DNA of 34,254 nucleotides, taken from positions 1-34,254 of the forward strand of contig CACODU010000007.1 of the NCBI GenBank assembly GCA_902626045.1. The letters run 5' to 3'. This document shows positions 1-7,911 of the stretch, in pieces (within the stretch, counting starts at the first letter, position 1; every line of letters starts with the position of its first letter). This DNA comes from an uncultured Pelagibacteraceae bacterium (GTDB lineage: Bacteria > Pseudomonadota > Alphaproteobacteria > Pelagibacterales > Pelagibacteraceae). The notes beneath the pieces were generated by a model. That model saw nothing but the letters and a program-made list of their open reading frames with translations, ran no database searches and was not told the origin of the DNA. Made by a program: the position numbers and the translations under genes.

Positions 1-252
1 CATTCTATAATTAAAAATCTAAAAAGTTTTGAAAATTTAAGCAAAGAAGAAATCTATGATCATAGAAAATCAAAATTTCTTCAAATTGGCAGAGATCAAG
101 GTTTTAACAAGTCTACCAATCTTGAAGGAGGCGGATTGAGTTACAAAGAGTCAAATATTCAAAAACTGATATTTCACATAGAGAAAAATAAACTAATTTA
201 TGCAGGAATAGGTTTATTAGCCATTACTAGCTTAATATCTCTAATATTTTAA
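1..252 (+). CDS. accA: C-terminal end of probable acetyl-CoA carboxylase carboxyltransferase alpha subunit, with membrane tail (partial)
   Basis: An open frame runs in from the left edge and stops with TAA at 250-252, giving the last 83 residues of a protein. The segment DHRKSKFLQIGR resembles the Arg/Lys-rich end (RRxKFLxIGR) that I recall at the C-terminus of alphaproteobacterial AccA, which makes malonyl-CoA for fatty acid synthesis with AccD. The identification rests on that short motif only. After it come about 50 extra residues: a Gly/Asn-rich linker and a final hydrophobic stretch of about 18 residues (YAGIGLLAITSLISLIF), like a C-terminal membrane anchor. Such a tail is not usual in AccA. 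It could instead be another protein with a similar ending. Confidence 0.5.
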   Translation, partial: HSIIKNLKSFENLSKEEIYDHRKSKFLQIGRDQGFNKSTNLEGGGLSYKESNIQKLIFHIEKNKLIYAGIGLLAITSLISLIF

Positions 253-297
253 CTATTGTTGCAAAAAAACAATTTAATTAAATAACATTTTCTCCTA

Positions 298-324
298 TTG
301 ACTTTTATTGCTGTAAGATATTAA
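298..324 (+). promoter_or_regulatory. candidate promoter of the cold-shock gene
   Basis: TTGACT (298-303) and TATTAA (319-324) resemble -35 and -10 boxes, 15 bases apart, which is shorter than the usual 17. Transcription from here would start near 331 and leave a leader of about 55 bases before the ATG at 386. In such AT-rich DNA a -10-like match is common by chance; the TTGACT box is the stronger part of the evidence. Confidence 0.4.
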
Positions 325-334
325 AGAAACAAAT

Positions 335-353
335 AACTAATCTCTGATTAGTT
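335..353 (+). promoter_or_regulatory. stem-loop in the cold-shock mRNA leader
   Basis: AACTAATC (335-342) and GATTAGTT (346-353) are perfect inverted repeats: an 8-bp stem with a 3-base loop. It lies between the candidate promoter and the start codon, so it would fold in the leader, ending about 18 bases before the AAGGA-like ribosome binding site near 369-373. Cold-shock genes often have structured leaders that control mRNA stability or translation. That role is inferred here; the repeat itself is seen directly. Confidence 0.45.
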
Positions 354-385
354 TAAGTTAAAAACAATAAGGAAAAAAAAATAAT

Positions 386-598
386 ATGAGTACACTAAAA
401 GGTAAAGTAAAGTGGTTCAATGGTACTAAAGGATATGGTTTCATTGAAAGAGAAGACAAAGAAAAAGACGTGTTCGTGCATTCTTCAGCTGTTAGAGAAG
501 CAGGTTTAAAATACTTAAACGAAGGTGATGAGTTAACGTTTGAAGTGGAGAGCACGGATAAAGGTCCTTCAGCAGTAAAACTGCAGAAAACATCTTAA
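386..598 (+). CDS. CspA-family cold-shock protein
   Basis: A 70-residue single cold-shock domain, the usual length for CspA-type RNA chaperones. It starts [12 protein letters not shown] and carries both RNA-binding motifs, KGYGFI (RNP1, residues 16-21) and DVFVH (RNP2, about 28-32). The family binds single-stranded RNA and DNA and melts secondary structure in mRNA, often but not always in response to cold. An AAGGA-like ribosome binding site lies about 12 bases before the ATG. It appears to be a single-gene unit, with its own candidate promoter and a hairpin region after it. The family is certain; which Csp paralogue this is cannot be told from sequence alone. Confidence 0.96.
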   Translation: MSTLKGKVKWFNGTKGYGFIEREDKEKDVFVHSSAVREAGLKYLNEGDELTFEVESTDKGPSAVKLQKTS

Positions 599-838
599 TC
601 TAAATTTCCAAAAATCACTGGTTAACGGGACATTAAGATAAGTCTTAAACTTTTTTTATGTCCCGCTAATTCCTTCTTGAAAAAGACACATTTATTTCTT
701 AAATAGTTATCAATGGTTATAAAAAACAAATTATCTACAATAAGAATACATTCTCACAGAATGCACGCTAGGCTATTGCTTAGCTTATAATCAAAAATAT
801 ATAAATTTAACAAAAATTAAGATAAATATAACTAGGAT
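599..838. other. largest gene-free gap, with several small hairpins
   Basis: This gap of about 240 bases between the cold-shock gene and tRNA-His holds no convincing ORF. Besides the 626-665 hairpins it has CATTCT/AGAATG (749-754 with 758-763, loop of 3) and, three bases on, GCTAGGC/GCTTAGC (767-773 with 778-784, loop TATT, one G-U pair). Promoter-like pairs upstream of the tRNA are TTGAAA (677-682) with TAAATA (700-705), spaced 17, and TTGCTT (776-781) with TATAAA (800-805), spaced 18; neither is strong. The gap must contain the promoter for the tRNA-His-hisS unit and could also encode a small RNA. Confidence 0.4.
626..665 (+). terminator. nested hairpins after the cold-shock gene, possible terminator
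   Basis: An outer 8-bp stem pairs CGGGACAT (626-633) with ATGTCCCG (658-665). Within its loop, TTAAG (633-637) can pair with CTTAA (644-648), followed by AC and seven T residues (651-657). The inner hairpin plus T-run looks like a weak intrinsic terminator; the outer stem places the T-run in its loop and so would compete with it. Base 633 is shared by the two stems, so they cannot both form completely. It lies 28 bases after the cold-shock stop codon. A terminator is the simplest reading, but an alternating RNA switch or an mRNA 3' stabiliser is possible. Confidence 0.45.
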
Positions 839-915
839 GCAGCAGTAGCTCAGTTGGTTAGAGCACTAGTTTGTGGAACTAGGGGTCGGTGGTTCGAATC
901 CACCCTGCTGTACCA
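839..915 (+). tRNA. tRNA-His (anticodon GTG), CCA encoded
   Basis: A complete cloverleaf: acceptor GCAGCAG (839-845) with CTGCTGT (905-911), D arm 848-864, anticodon stem 866-870 with 878-882, anticodon GTG at 873-875, T arm 888-904, discriminator A912 and encoded CCA 913-915. The G at position 1 faces T at 72, and the base before it is T, so the template does not encode the G-1 found in most tRNA-His. Discriminator A73 replaces the usual C73. Loss of G-1 with A73 is known from a clade of alphaproteobacteria whose histidyl-tRNA synthetase has changed to match. The gene ends four bases before the start codon of that synthetase. Confidence 0.97.
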
Positions 916-919
916 AACA

Positions 920-2254
920 ATGACAAAAGAAAAAAACAACAAACCTTCAAAAGAACTTCCATTAGGGTTTGTGGATAGGCAAGAAAAAGAATTACTGGTA
1001 CGTGATTTTATAATTTCTAATATTAAAGAAGTTATGATCAAATATGGTTTTCAATATCTCGAAACACCAAGTTTTGAGTATTCAGATAGTATTGGAAAAT
1101 TTTTACCAGATAAGGAAAGACCAGACGAAGGTGTCTTCTCGTTCAAAGATGAAAATAAATGGTTATCATTACGGTATGATCTTACCGCACCACTGGCGAG
1201 ATACGTTGCAAAAAATTATTTAGAAATTCCTAAACCATTTAAAAGATATCAATTAGGAACTGTTTGGAGAAATGAAAAACCAGGGCCTGGAAGATTTAGA
1301 GAATTTTTACAATTTGATGCAGATTTTGTTGGAACAACAAGCTTACAGGCAGATGCAGAGTTATGTGTTATGATTTCAGAAATTCTTGAAAAGTGTGGTT
1401 TAACGAAATCAGAATATATTATCAAAATTTCATCAAGAAAAATCACTGAAAAATTATTTAAAAGAATAAACATAAATGATAATCAACAAAAACTTACCAC
1501 ACTTAGAGCCTTAGATAAAATTGATAGACTTGGTTGGAGTGGAGTAAAAGAATTATTAGGTGAGGGAAGAAAAGATAAATCTGGTGATTTCACAAAAGGT
1601 GCAAATTTAACACCAAAGGATATTAAAACGATAGAAGAAACGCTTAAGAAGAATTCACCTGAAACAGAAGATTTAGTTGAGATATTGAAAATTTTTAAAG
1701 ATTATAATTTTAAAAATTTTGAATTCGATCCATCAATTATTCGAGGACTAGAATATTATACAGGAGCAATTTTTGAGGTGAATTTAAAATTTGATGTTAC
1801 AAACAATAAAGGGCAAGTTATTCAATTTGGTTCCATAGGTGGTGGAGGGAGATACGATAATTTAGTAAATAATTTTGGCAACTTTGATGCTCCTGCTACA
1901 GGTATATCAATAGGATTAGATCGACTGGTTTATGCATTAATGCAGAAAAAGGAATTCAAGGTAAAACAATCAAAACCAGTCGTGATTTGTGTTTTCGATA
2001 AAAATTCAATGAAAGAATATATAAATGTTCAAACAATTTTGAGAAATGCTGGTGTTAGTGCTGAAATTTATCCTGGAGAAAGTAAACTAAAAAAACAAAT
2101 GGAATATGCAAATAAAATAAAATCTCCAGCAGTTATTTTATATGGTGAGAATGAAATTAAATCAGGAAAGCCGACTTTAAGGAACCTAATTTCAGGTGAA
2201 GAAAAATCAATTGAAATAAAAGAATTAGTAAATGAAATCAAAAAAGTTATCTGA
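920..2254 (+). CDS. hisS: histidyl-tRNA synthetase
   Basis: A class II synthetase of 444 residues that charges tRNA-His in the cytoplasm. Motif 2 lies at about residues 109-135 (TVWRNEKPGPGRFREF), in the form I associate with the alphaproteobacterial clade whose tRNA-His lacks G-1. The histidine-binding signature RGLEYYTG is at 275-282, and a C-terminal anticodon-binding domain follows. The frame is open back to 854, but that stretch is the tRNA gene, so ATG 920 is the start: only four bases separate it from the tRNA CCA and no ribosome binding site fits between. The gene overlaps hisZ by 23 bases. Function is certain; the start is very likely. Confidence 0.97.
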   Translation: MTKEKNNKPSKELPLGFVDRQEKELLVRDFIISNIKEVMIKYGFQYLETPSFEYSDSIGKFLPDKERPDEGVFSFKDENKWLSLRYDLTAPLARYVAKNYLEIPKPFKRYQLGTVWRNEKPGPGRFREFLQFDADFVGTTSLQADAELCVMISEILEKCGLTKSEYIIKISSRKITEKLFKRININDNQQKLTTLRALDKIDRLGWSGVKELLGEGRKDKSGDFTKGANLTPKDIKTIEETLKKNSPETEDLVEILKIFKDYNFKNFEFDPSIIRGLEYYTGAIFEVNLKFDVTNNKGQVIQFGSIGGGGRYDNLVNNFGNFDAPATGISIGLDRLVYALMQKKEFKVKQSKPVVICVFDKNSMKEYINVQTILRNAGVSAEIYPGESKLKKQMEYANKIKSPAVILYGENEIKSGKPTLRNLISGEEKSIEIKELVNEIKKVI

Positions 2255-3269
2255 ACTAATAATTAAAACCTTTAAGATCAATGGTTTTGTTTTATCGGAA
2301 CCTGATGTTCTCTTAGATTCAGACTATATCATAGAAAGATCTGGTGAAAAATTTAGAAGTTCAATGCTTACTTTTGATGGTGAGGATGGAAAAACGATGT
2401 GTCTGAGACCAGACTTAACAGTTGCTTCATGTATAAGTTTCTTACAAAAAAAAACTTCCTCAAACATTTATTATTCCGGTCAAGCATATAGAAGATCTGG
2501 CGGTAAAGGTGAAAACTTTATTAATGATCAATTGGGTATCGAAATTCTAGGTTCAAAAAATCTAATTAAAGATGATTTTAAAGTAATCAGCACAATCTTA
2601 AGTTCAGCTAAAAGAATTAAAATGAAAAAAATTAAAATTAAAGTAGGTGACATAAGTTTATTTAAAAATTTAATAAACTCTCTTGAGATGCCTGAAAGAT
2701 GGAAATTAAGATTAATTAGACATTTTTGGAGACCAAGTTACTTTGAAGAACTTTTAAAGAGATTAGAAGAAAATACAGATATTGATGCGGTAACTTTTGA
2801 TGCAGATAAAAAAAGATTTTATGAAATGAAAAAACTAGATCAGGATAAACTGATTGCCGGAAGGTCAGTATCAGAAATTTTAAATAGATTTGATAAGAAG
2901 ATAAAAGATCCAAGATCTTTTGCCGATGGAAAAAAAATTGTAAAAATTATCAAATCTTTTCTTGAAATTAATTGTAAAATATCAGAACTCGACGAAAAGT
3001 TATTAAATTTTGCTAAAAAAAATAATCTGAAAAAAAACATATTTAGAAATTTTCAATCTATTCAAAATTTAAAAAAACTTAATCATGATATTAACTTCAT
3101 CTCAAATTTTGGCAGAGATGTAGAATATTACACTGGAATTGTATTTGAAGTCTTTTCAGGAAAGAAAGAATTTGCTAGGGGCGGTCGTTATGATGATTTA
3201 TTAAAAAGCCTAGGAGCTAAAAAAAATATTCCAGCTGTTGGTGCAGCAATCAATTTAAAAAATATATGA
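2232..3269 (+). CDS. hisZ: ATP phosphoribosyltransferase regulatory subunit HisZ
   Basis: A 345-residue paralogue of histidyl-tRNA synthetase that does not charge tRNA. It retains the class II fold (CLRPDLTVASC near residue 60, a degenerate motif 2 YSGQAYRRSGGKGENF, and DVEYYTGIVFEVFSG near the end) but lacks the C-terminal anticodon-binding domain. In organisms with a short HisG, HisZ forms a hetero-octamer with it and provides histidine feedback control of the first step of histidine synthesis. Position supports this: its start lies inside the end of hisS, and its stop overlaps the hisG start (ATGA). The parental enzyme and its regulatory paralogue thus stand side by side. Confidence 0.93.
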   Translation: MKSKKLSELIIKTFKINGFVLSEPDVLLDSDYIIERSGEKFRSSMLTFDGEDGKTMCLRPDLTVASCISFLQKKTSSNIYYSGQAYRRSGGKGENFINDQLGIEILGSKNLIKDDFKVISTILSSAKRIKMKKIKIKVGDISLFKNLINSLEMPERWKLRLIRHFWRPSYFEELLKRLEENTDIDAVTFDADKKRFYEMKKLDQDKLIAGRSVSEILNRFDKKIKDPRSFADGKKIVKIIKSFLEINCKISELDEKLLNFAKKNNLKKNIFRNFQSIQNLKKLNHDINFISNFGRDVEYYTGIVFEVFSGKKEFARGGRYDDLLKSLGAKKNIPAVGAAINLKNI

Positions 3270-3943
3270 AAGATTTAATTACTATAGGTTTACCAAGCAA
3301 AGGACGATTAAAAGATAAAGCGATATCATTTTTTAATAATAGAGGGCTTAAAATTTTACAAAGTAGAAAAGAAAGAAATTATTTTGGGACTATTGAAAAT
3401 AAACCCAATATAAAAATTATTTTTCTTCATGCTAAAGAAATCATTCAAAGATTAGCAGATGGAACTTTAGACATAGGTGTATCTGGGTTAGATCTTTTAA
3501 AAGAGTCTGAAAAAAATTTACAAGGTAGAATAAGTTCTCAAAAAAAACTTGATTTTGGTAATGCTAATTTAGTTATAGCAGTACCAGATGACTGGATAGA
3601 TGTGCAGACTATTGCTGATCTTGAAGAGACATCATTTGATATTAGATCTAAAAGAAATGCCAGATTAAGAGTGGCAACAAAATATCCAAACTTGACAAAT
3701 GATTTTCTAATTTCAAAAGGAGTAACCCAATATAAATTAGTATTAAGCCTAGGTGCTACCGAGACTTACCCTTTTATTGGATCTTCAGAAATTATTACTG
3801 ATATTACATCTACTGGAAAAACTTTGACTGATAATAACTTAAGAGTATTGAAGGATGGTCTAATTTTAAAATCAACAGCTTGTTTATTTTATGCAACTAA
3901 AAAAAAAAGAAGATTGCAGCATTTTTTTAAATTATTAGGATAA
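3266..3943 (+). CDS. hisG: ATP phosphoribosyltransferase catalytic subunit, short form
   Basis: Catalyses the first step of histidine synthesis, joining ATP and PRPP to give phosphoribosyl-ATP. The 225-residue length is that of the short HisG form, which lacks the C-terminal regulatory domain of the long form and needs HisZ. Seen in the sequence: N-terminal GLPSKGRLKD, GVSGLDLL near residue 75, and a PRPP-binding loop DITSTGKTLTDNNL near 185. It starts with ATG overlapping the hisZ stop by four bases, a typical translationally coupled pair. The remaining his genes are not here, except hisD at the right edge. Confidence 0.95.
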   Translation: MKDLITIGLPSKGRLKDKAISFFNNRGLKILQSRKERNYFGTIENKPNIKIIFLHAKEIIQRLADGTLDIGVSGLDLLKESEKNLQGRISSQKKLDFGNANLVIAVPDDWIDVQTIADLEETSFDIRSKRNARLRVATKYPNLTNDFLISKGVTQYKLVLSLGATETYPFIGSSEIITDITSTGKTLTDNNLRVLKDGLILKSTACLFYATKKKRRLQHFFKLLG

Positions 3944-3950
3944 TTATAAA

Positions 3951-4919
3951 ATGTATTTTAGCAAAAAAAATAACTTTTATCATGGGATAATGTTTCATCA
4001 TTTTCATGATGATAAGTTACATAAATCAAGCCAAGGATCAATAAACAAGGATAACTTTTATAATATAATAAAATTTATAGGAAAAAAAAATATTCTAGAC
4101 GCTAATATTTTTTTTGAAAAATTAAAAGATAATAAATTAAAAGATAATGAAGTTTGTTTTACTTTTGACGATGCCATTAAAAGTCAAATTGATGTTGCAC
4201 TGCCTGTTTTAGAAGATTTAAAAATTAAAAGTTTTTTTTTTATATACACTTCACTGTTCGAAGGCAAACCAGATTATTTAGAAGTTTATAGACATTTTAG
4301 AATGAATTATTTTAATAGTGTTAATGAATTTTATAATTATTTTTATAAAGTTTTAGATAAAGATTTAAAATTATTTTTTCAAAATAATTATCAAAAAATT
4401 AAAGCATTTAAGATTAAAAATCCTTTCTACTCAATAGAAGATATAAAATTCAGATTTGTAAGAAATTTTTTTTTAACAAACGATCAGTATGAAAAAGTAA
4501 TGTTAAGCATGTTTAAAGAAAAAAAAATAAATCCTAATAGCTTAATCAAACAAATTTTATTTGAAAAAAAAGATATTTTAACTTTAGATAATTTAGGCCA
4601 TTTAATTGGTTTACACTCACACGAACATAATACATTTTTTGAAAAATTAAATTTTGATCAACAAAAAAATAGTTATGAAAAATGTTTATCTATTTTATCC
4701 AATATTTTGAGTAAGCCTAAAAATGAGATAAAGTGCATGTCCCATCCATGTGGTAGTTATAATGACGATACCTTAGAAATTCTAAAAGATCTCGGTGTTG
4801 AATTAGGTTTTAAACATTTAATGACAGTTGAGCCTGAAAAAGGTATGAAAAAAATTAATAATTCTTTTTTAGAAATAGCAAGAGAAGATCATACCAACAT
4901 AATTAAAAAAATAATTTAA
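3951..4919 (+). CDS. polysaccharide deacetylase (NodB homology domain) family protein
   Basis: A 322-residue carbohydrate esterase family 4-like protein. The metal and catalytic motifs are visible: TFDD at 71-74 (motif 1), HSHEH at 222-226 (motif 2, H-x3-H) and SHPCGSY at 264-270 (motif 3). The family removes acyl groups from N-acylated sugars using a divalent metal. Motifs 1 and 2 are about 150 residues apart, because a Phe/Tyr/Lys-rich insert of about 110 residues (100-210) lies between them. No signal peptide is evident, so a cytoplasmic or membrane-face role on a sugar precursor is possible. It starts seven bases after hisG and its stop overlaps the next gene by one base. The substrate is unknown. 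Confidence 0.85.
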   Translation: MYFSKKNNFYHGIMFHHFHDDKLHKSSQGSINKDNFYNIIKFIGKKNILDANIFFEKLKDNKLKDNEVCFTFDDAIKSQIDVALPVLEDLKIKSFFFIYTSLFEGKPDYLEVYRHFRMNYFNSVNEFYNYFYKVLDKDLKLFFQNNYQKIKAFKIKNPFYSIEDIKFRFVRNFFLTNDQYEKVMLSMFKEKKINPNSLIKQILFEKKDILTLDNLGHLIGLHSHEHNTFFEKLNFDQQKNSYEKCLSILSNILSKPKNEIKCMSHPCGSYNDDTLEILKDLGVELGFKHLMTVEPEKGMKKINNSFLEIAREDHTNIIKKII

Positions 4920-5704
4920 TGAAGATTACTTTATTTACGTCAAATAGTGAAAGACACAATTATTTAATTAATTTGTTAGCCCAAATATCTGAAAAACTAT
5001 TCGTTATTCAAGAAAGTAAAATTATTCCACAATTTACACTTAATCCCAACAAGACATCATCAATTATGAAAAAATATTTTGACAACGTTAATAATGCTCA
5101 ATCTAAATTGTTCAACAACTCTTACACGAATATTAAAAAAAAAAATATTAAAGTTTTACCTATCCCATCTAATGATTTGAATAAATGTTCAATGAGCTTG
5201 TTATCAGACTTTCTTAAAAGTGACATTTATATAATTTTTGGTGGTGCTTACATCAAAGGTGAGCTTGTAGATTTCTTAATTAAACAGAAGGCAATTAATA
5301 TTCATGCGGGGGTGTCGCCTTACTATAGAGGCACAGATTGTAATTTTTGGGCTTTGTATGATGGTAATCCACATTTGGTAGGAGCGACAATTCATTTACT
5401 GTCCAAAGGGTTAGATAGCGGTCCAGTAATTTATCATGCTATGTCAAATTTAAAAACAAATCCTTTCGAGTATACGATGTCGACAGTGAAATCAGCATTT
5501 CACTCTGTTGCTGAAAGAATAAAAGATGGTTCTATTTTTAAAATTAAACCAACTGATCAAGATAAGAGTAAAGAAATAAGATATTCGAGAAAAAATGAAT
5601 TTAATGAAAAGATAGTTAAAAAGTACTTTGATAAAGAAATAAATATTAACAATAAAAACTTTGATAACTCTTTATTAAAGGAACCATTTTTTTATAACGA
5701 TTAG
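4919..5704 (+). CDS. formyltransferase family protein, probably acting on an amino sugar
   Basis: A 261-residue protein with the formyl-tetrahydrofolate transferase core: N127, H129 and D166 in NIHAGVSPYYRGTD and LSKGLDSGP match the catalytic Asn-His-Asp triad of the methionyl-tRNA formyltransferase fold. It is shorter than Fmt (about 310 residues) and lacks its C-terminal tRNA-binding domain, so it is unlikely to be Fmt. Relatives of this shape N-formylate nucleotide-linked amino sugars for surface polysaccharides. Its start overlaps the stop of the NodB-type deacetylase by one base, which suggests that the two act in series: deacetylation to a free amine, then formylation. That pathway is inference; the fold is well supported. 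Confidence 0.8.
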   Translation: MKITLFTSNSERHNYLINLLAQISEKLFVIQESKIIPQFTLNPNKTSSIMKKYFDNVNNAQSKLFNNSYTNIKKKNIKVLPIPSNDLNKCSMSLLSDFLKSDIYIIFGGAYIKGELVDFLIKQKAINIHAGVSPYYRGTDCNFWALYDGNPHLVGATIHLLSKGLDSGPVIYHAMSNLKTNPFEYTMSTVKSAFHSVAERIKDGSIFKIKPTDQDKSKEIRYSRKNEFNEKIVKKYFDKEININNKNFDNSLLKEPFFYND

Positions 5705-5750
5705 ATTTCAAATTAATCACTTTTTAATTACTCTTGATTTTTGATTAGAT

Positions 5751-5781
5751 AAAAAAAAGGGCAGTCATTACTGCCCTTTTT
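5751..5781. terminator. bidirectional intrinsic terminator between the his block and groEL
   Basis: GGGCAG (5759-5764) and CTGCCC (5771-5776) form a 6-bp GC-rich stem with loop TCATTA. Eight A residues precede it (5751-5758) and five T residues follow (5777-5781), so it has a U-tract on either strand. It sits between the convergent ends of the formyltransferase gene (+) and groEL (-) and can serve both. This is the clearest terminator in the window. Confidence 0.9.
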
Positions 5782-5806
5782 GAATTTTTTTTGAGATTAA
5801 CGGGGA

Positions 5807-7474
<1,668 letters not shown>

Positions 7475-7483
7475 CTATAAAGG

Positions 7484-7780
7484 TTATTTTTTACTTTTTG
7501 AAATTCCCATTATGTCTGACTCTTTCATAATGCTATATTCTTTACCGTCAATTTTAACATCAGTTCCAGACCACTTTCCGAAAAGAACTATATCTCCAAT
7601 TTTTACGTCCATTGGAGAAACTTTACCGTTTTCATTTTTGGTACCCGGTCCTACGGCTACAACTTCACCTTCTTGAGGTTTTTCTTTAGCAGTGTCTGGT
7701 ATAATTATCCCGCCAGCGGTTTTTTCCTCACTGTCCAGTACTTTAATAAGCACACGATCGTGCAGAGGTCTAAATTTCAT
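7484..7780 (-). CDS. groES: co-chaperonin GroES (10 kDa subunit)
   Basis: A 98-residue heptameric lid of the GroEL chamber. Seen: N-terminal [12 protein letters not shown], the mobile loop region [18 protein letters not shown] (about 17-34) that contacts GroEL, and the conserved [21 protein letters not shown] near the C-terminus. It is preceded by an AGGAGA ribosome binding site (complement of 7789-7794), in the same TATAGGAGA context as groEL. It is the first gene of the groESL operon, behind a heat-shock-like promoter at 7816-7843. Confidence 0.99.
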   Translation of the reverse strand: MKFRPLHDRVLIKVLDSEEKTAGGIIIPDTAKEKPQEGEVVAVGPGTKNENGKVSPMDVKIGDIVLFGKWSGTDVKIDGKEYSIMKESDIMGISKSKK

Positions 7781-7815
7781 ATGTATTTTCTCCTATAAAT
7801 TTTTACTTAGTCTTG

Positions 7816-7843
7816 ATATGGTATGTTTTAAATATATTTCAAG
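7816..7843 (-). promoter_or_regulatory. candidate sigma-32 (RpoH) type heat-shock promoter of groESL
   Basis: Read on the minus strand, CTTGAAA (complement of 7837-7843) is followed after 13 bases by TACCATAT (complement of 7816-7823). The RpoH consensus is about CTTGAAA, 11-16 bases, CCCCATnT; the -35 is exact and the -10 differs at two of the C positions. Transcription would start near 7808 and leave a leader of about 28 bases. No CIRCE inverted repeat (the HrcA operator) is seen in 7781-7911, so control by RpoH rather than HrcA is inferred. Confidence 0.5.
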
Positions 7844-7911
7844 AGGCAAAAATCATTAAAAATATCATTAAATACTATATTAATAAGCCTTAAAAGGAGA
7901 GAAATAGTACA

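Noticed and set aside
253-385. Metabolite riboswitch in the cold-shock leader
   Set aside because: The leader is short and shows only a single simple stem; no known riboswitch core is recognisable.
854-919. N-terminal extension of hisS by 22 residues
   Set aside because: It is the translation of the tRNA-His gene; HisRS proteins do not carry it, and ATG 920 gives a normal N-terminus.
916-919. His-codon attenuator upstream of hisS/hisZ/hisG
   Set aside because: No leader peptide with a His run and no terminator/antiterminator pair is seen before the tRNA or hisS.
7781-7911. CIRCE operator upstream of groES
   Set aside because: No TTAGCACTC inverted repeat is present on either strand.
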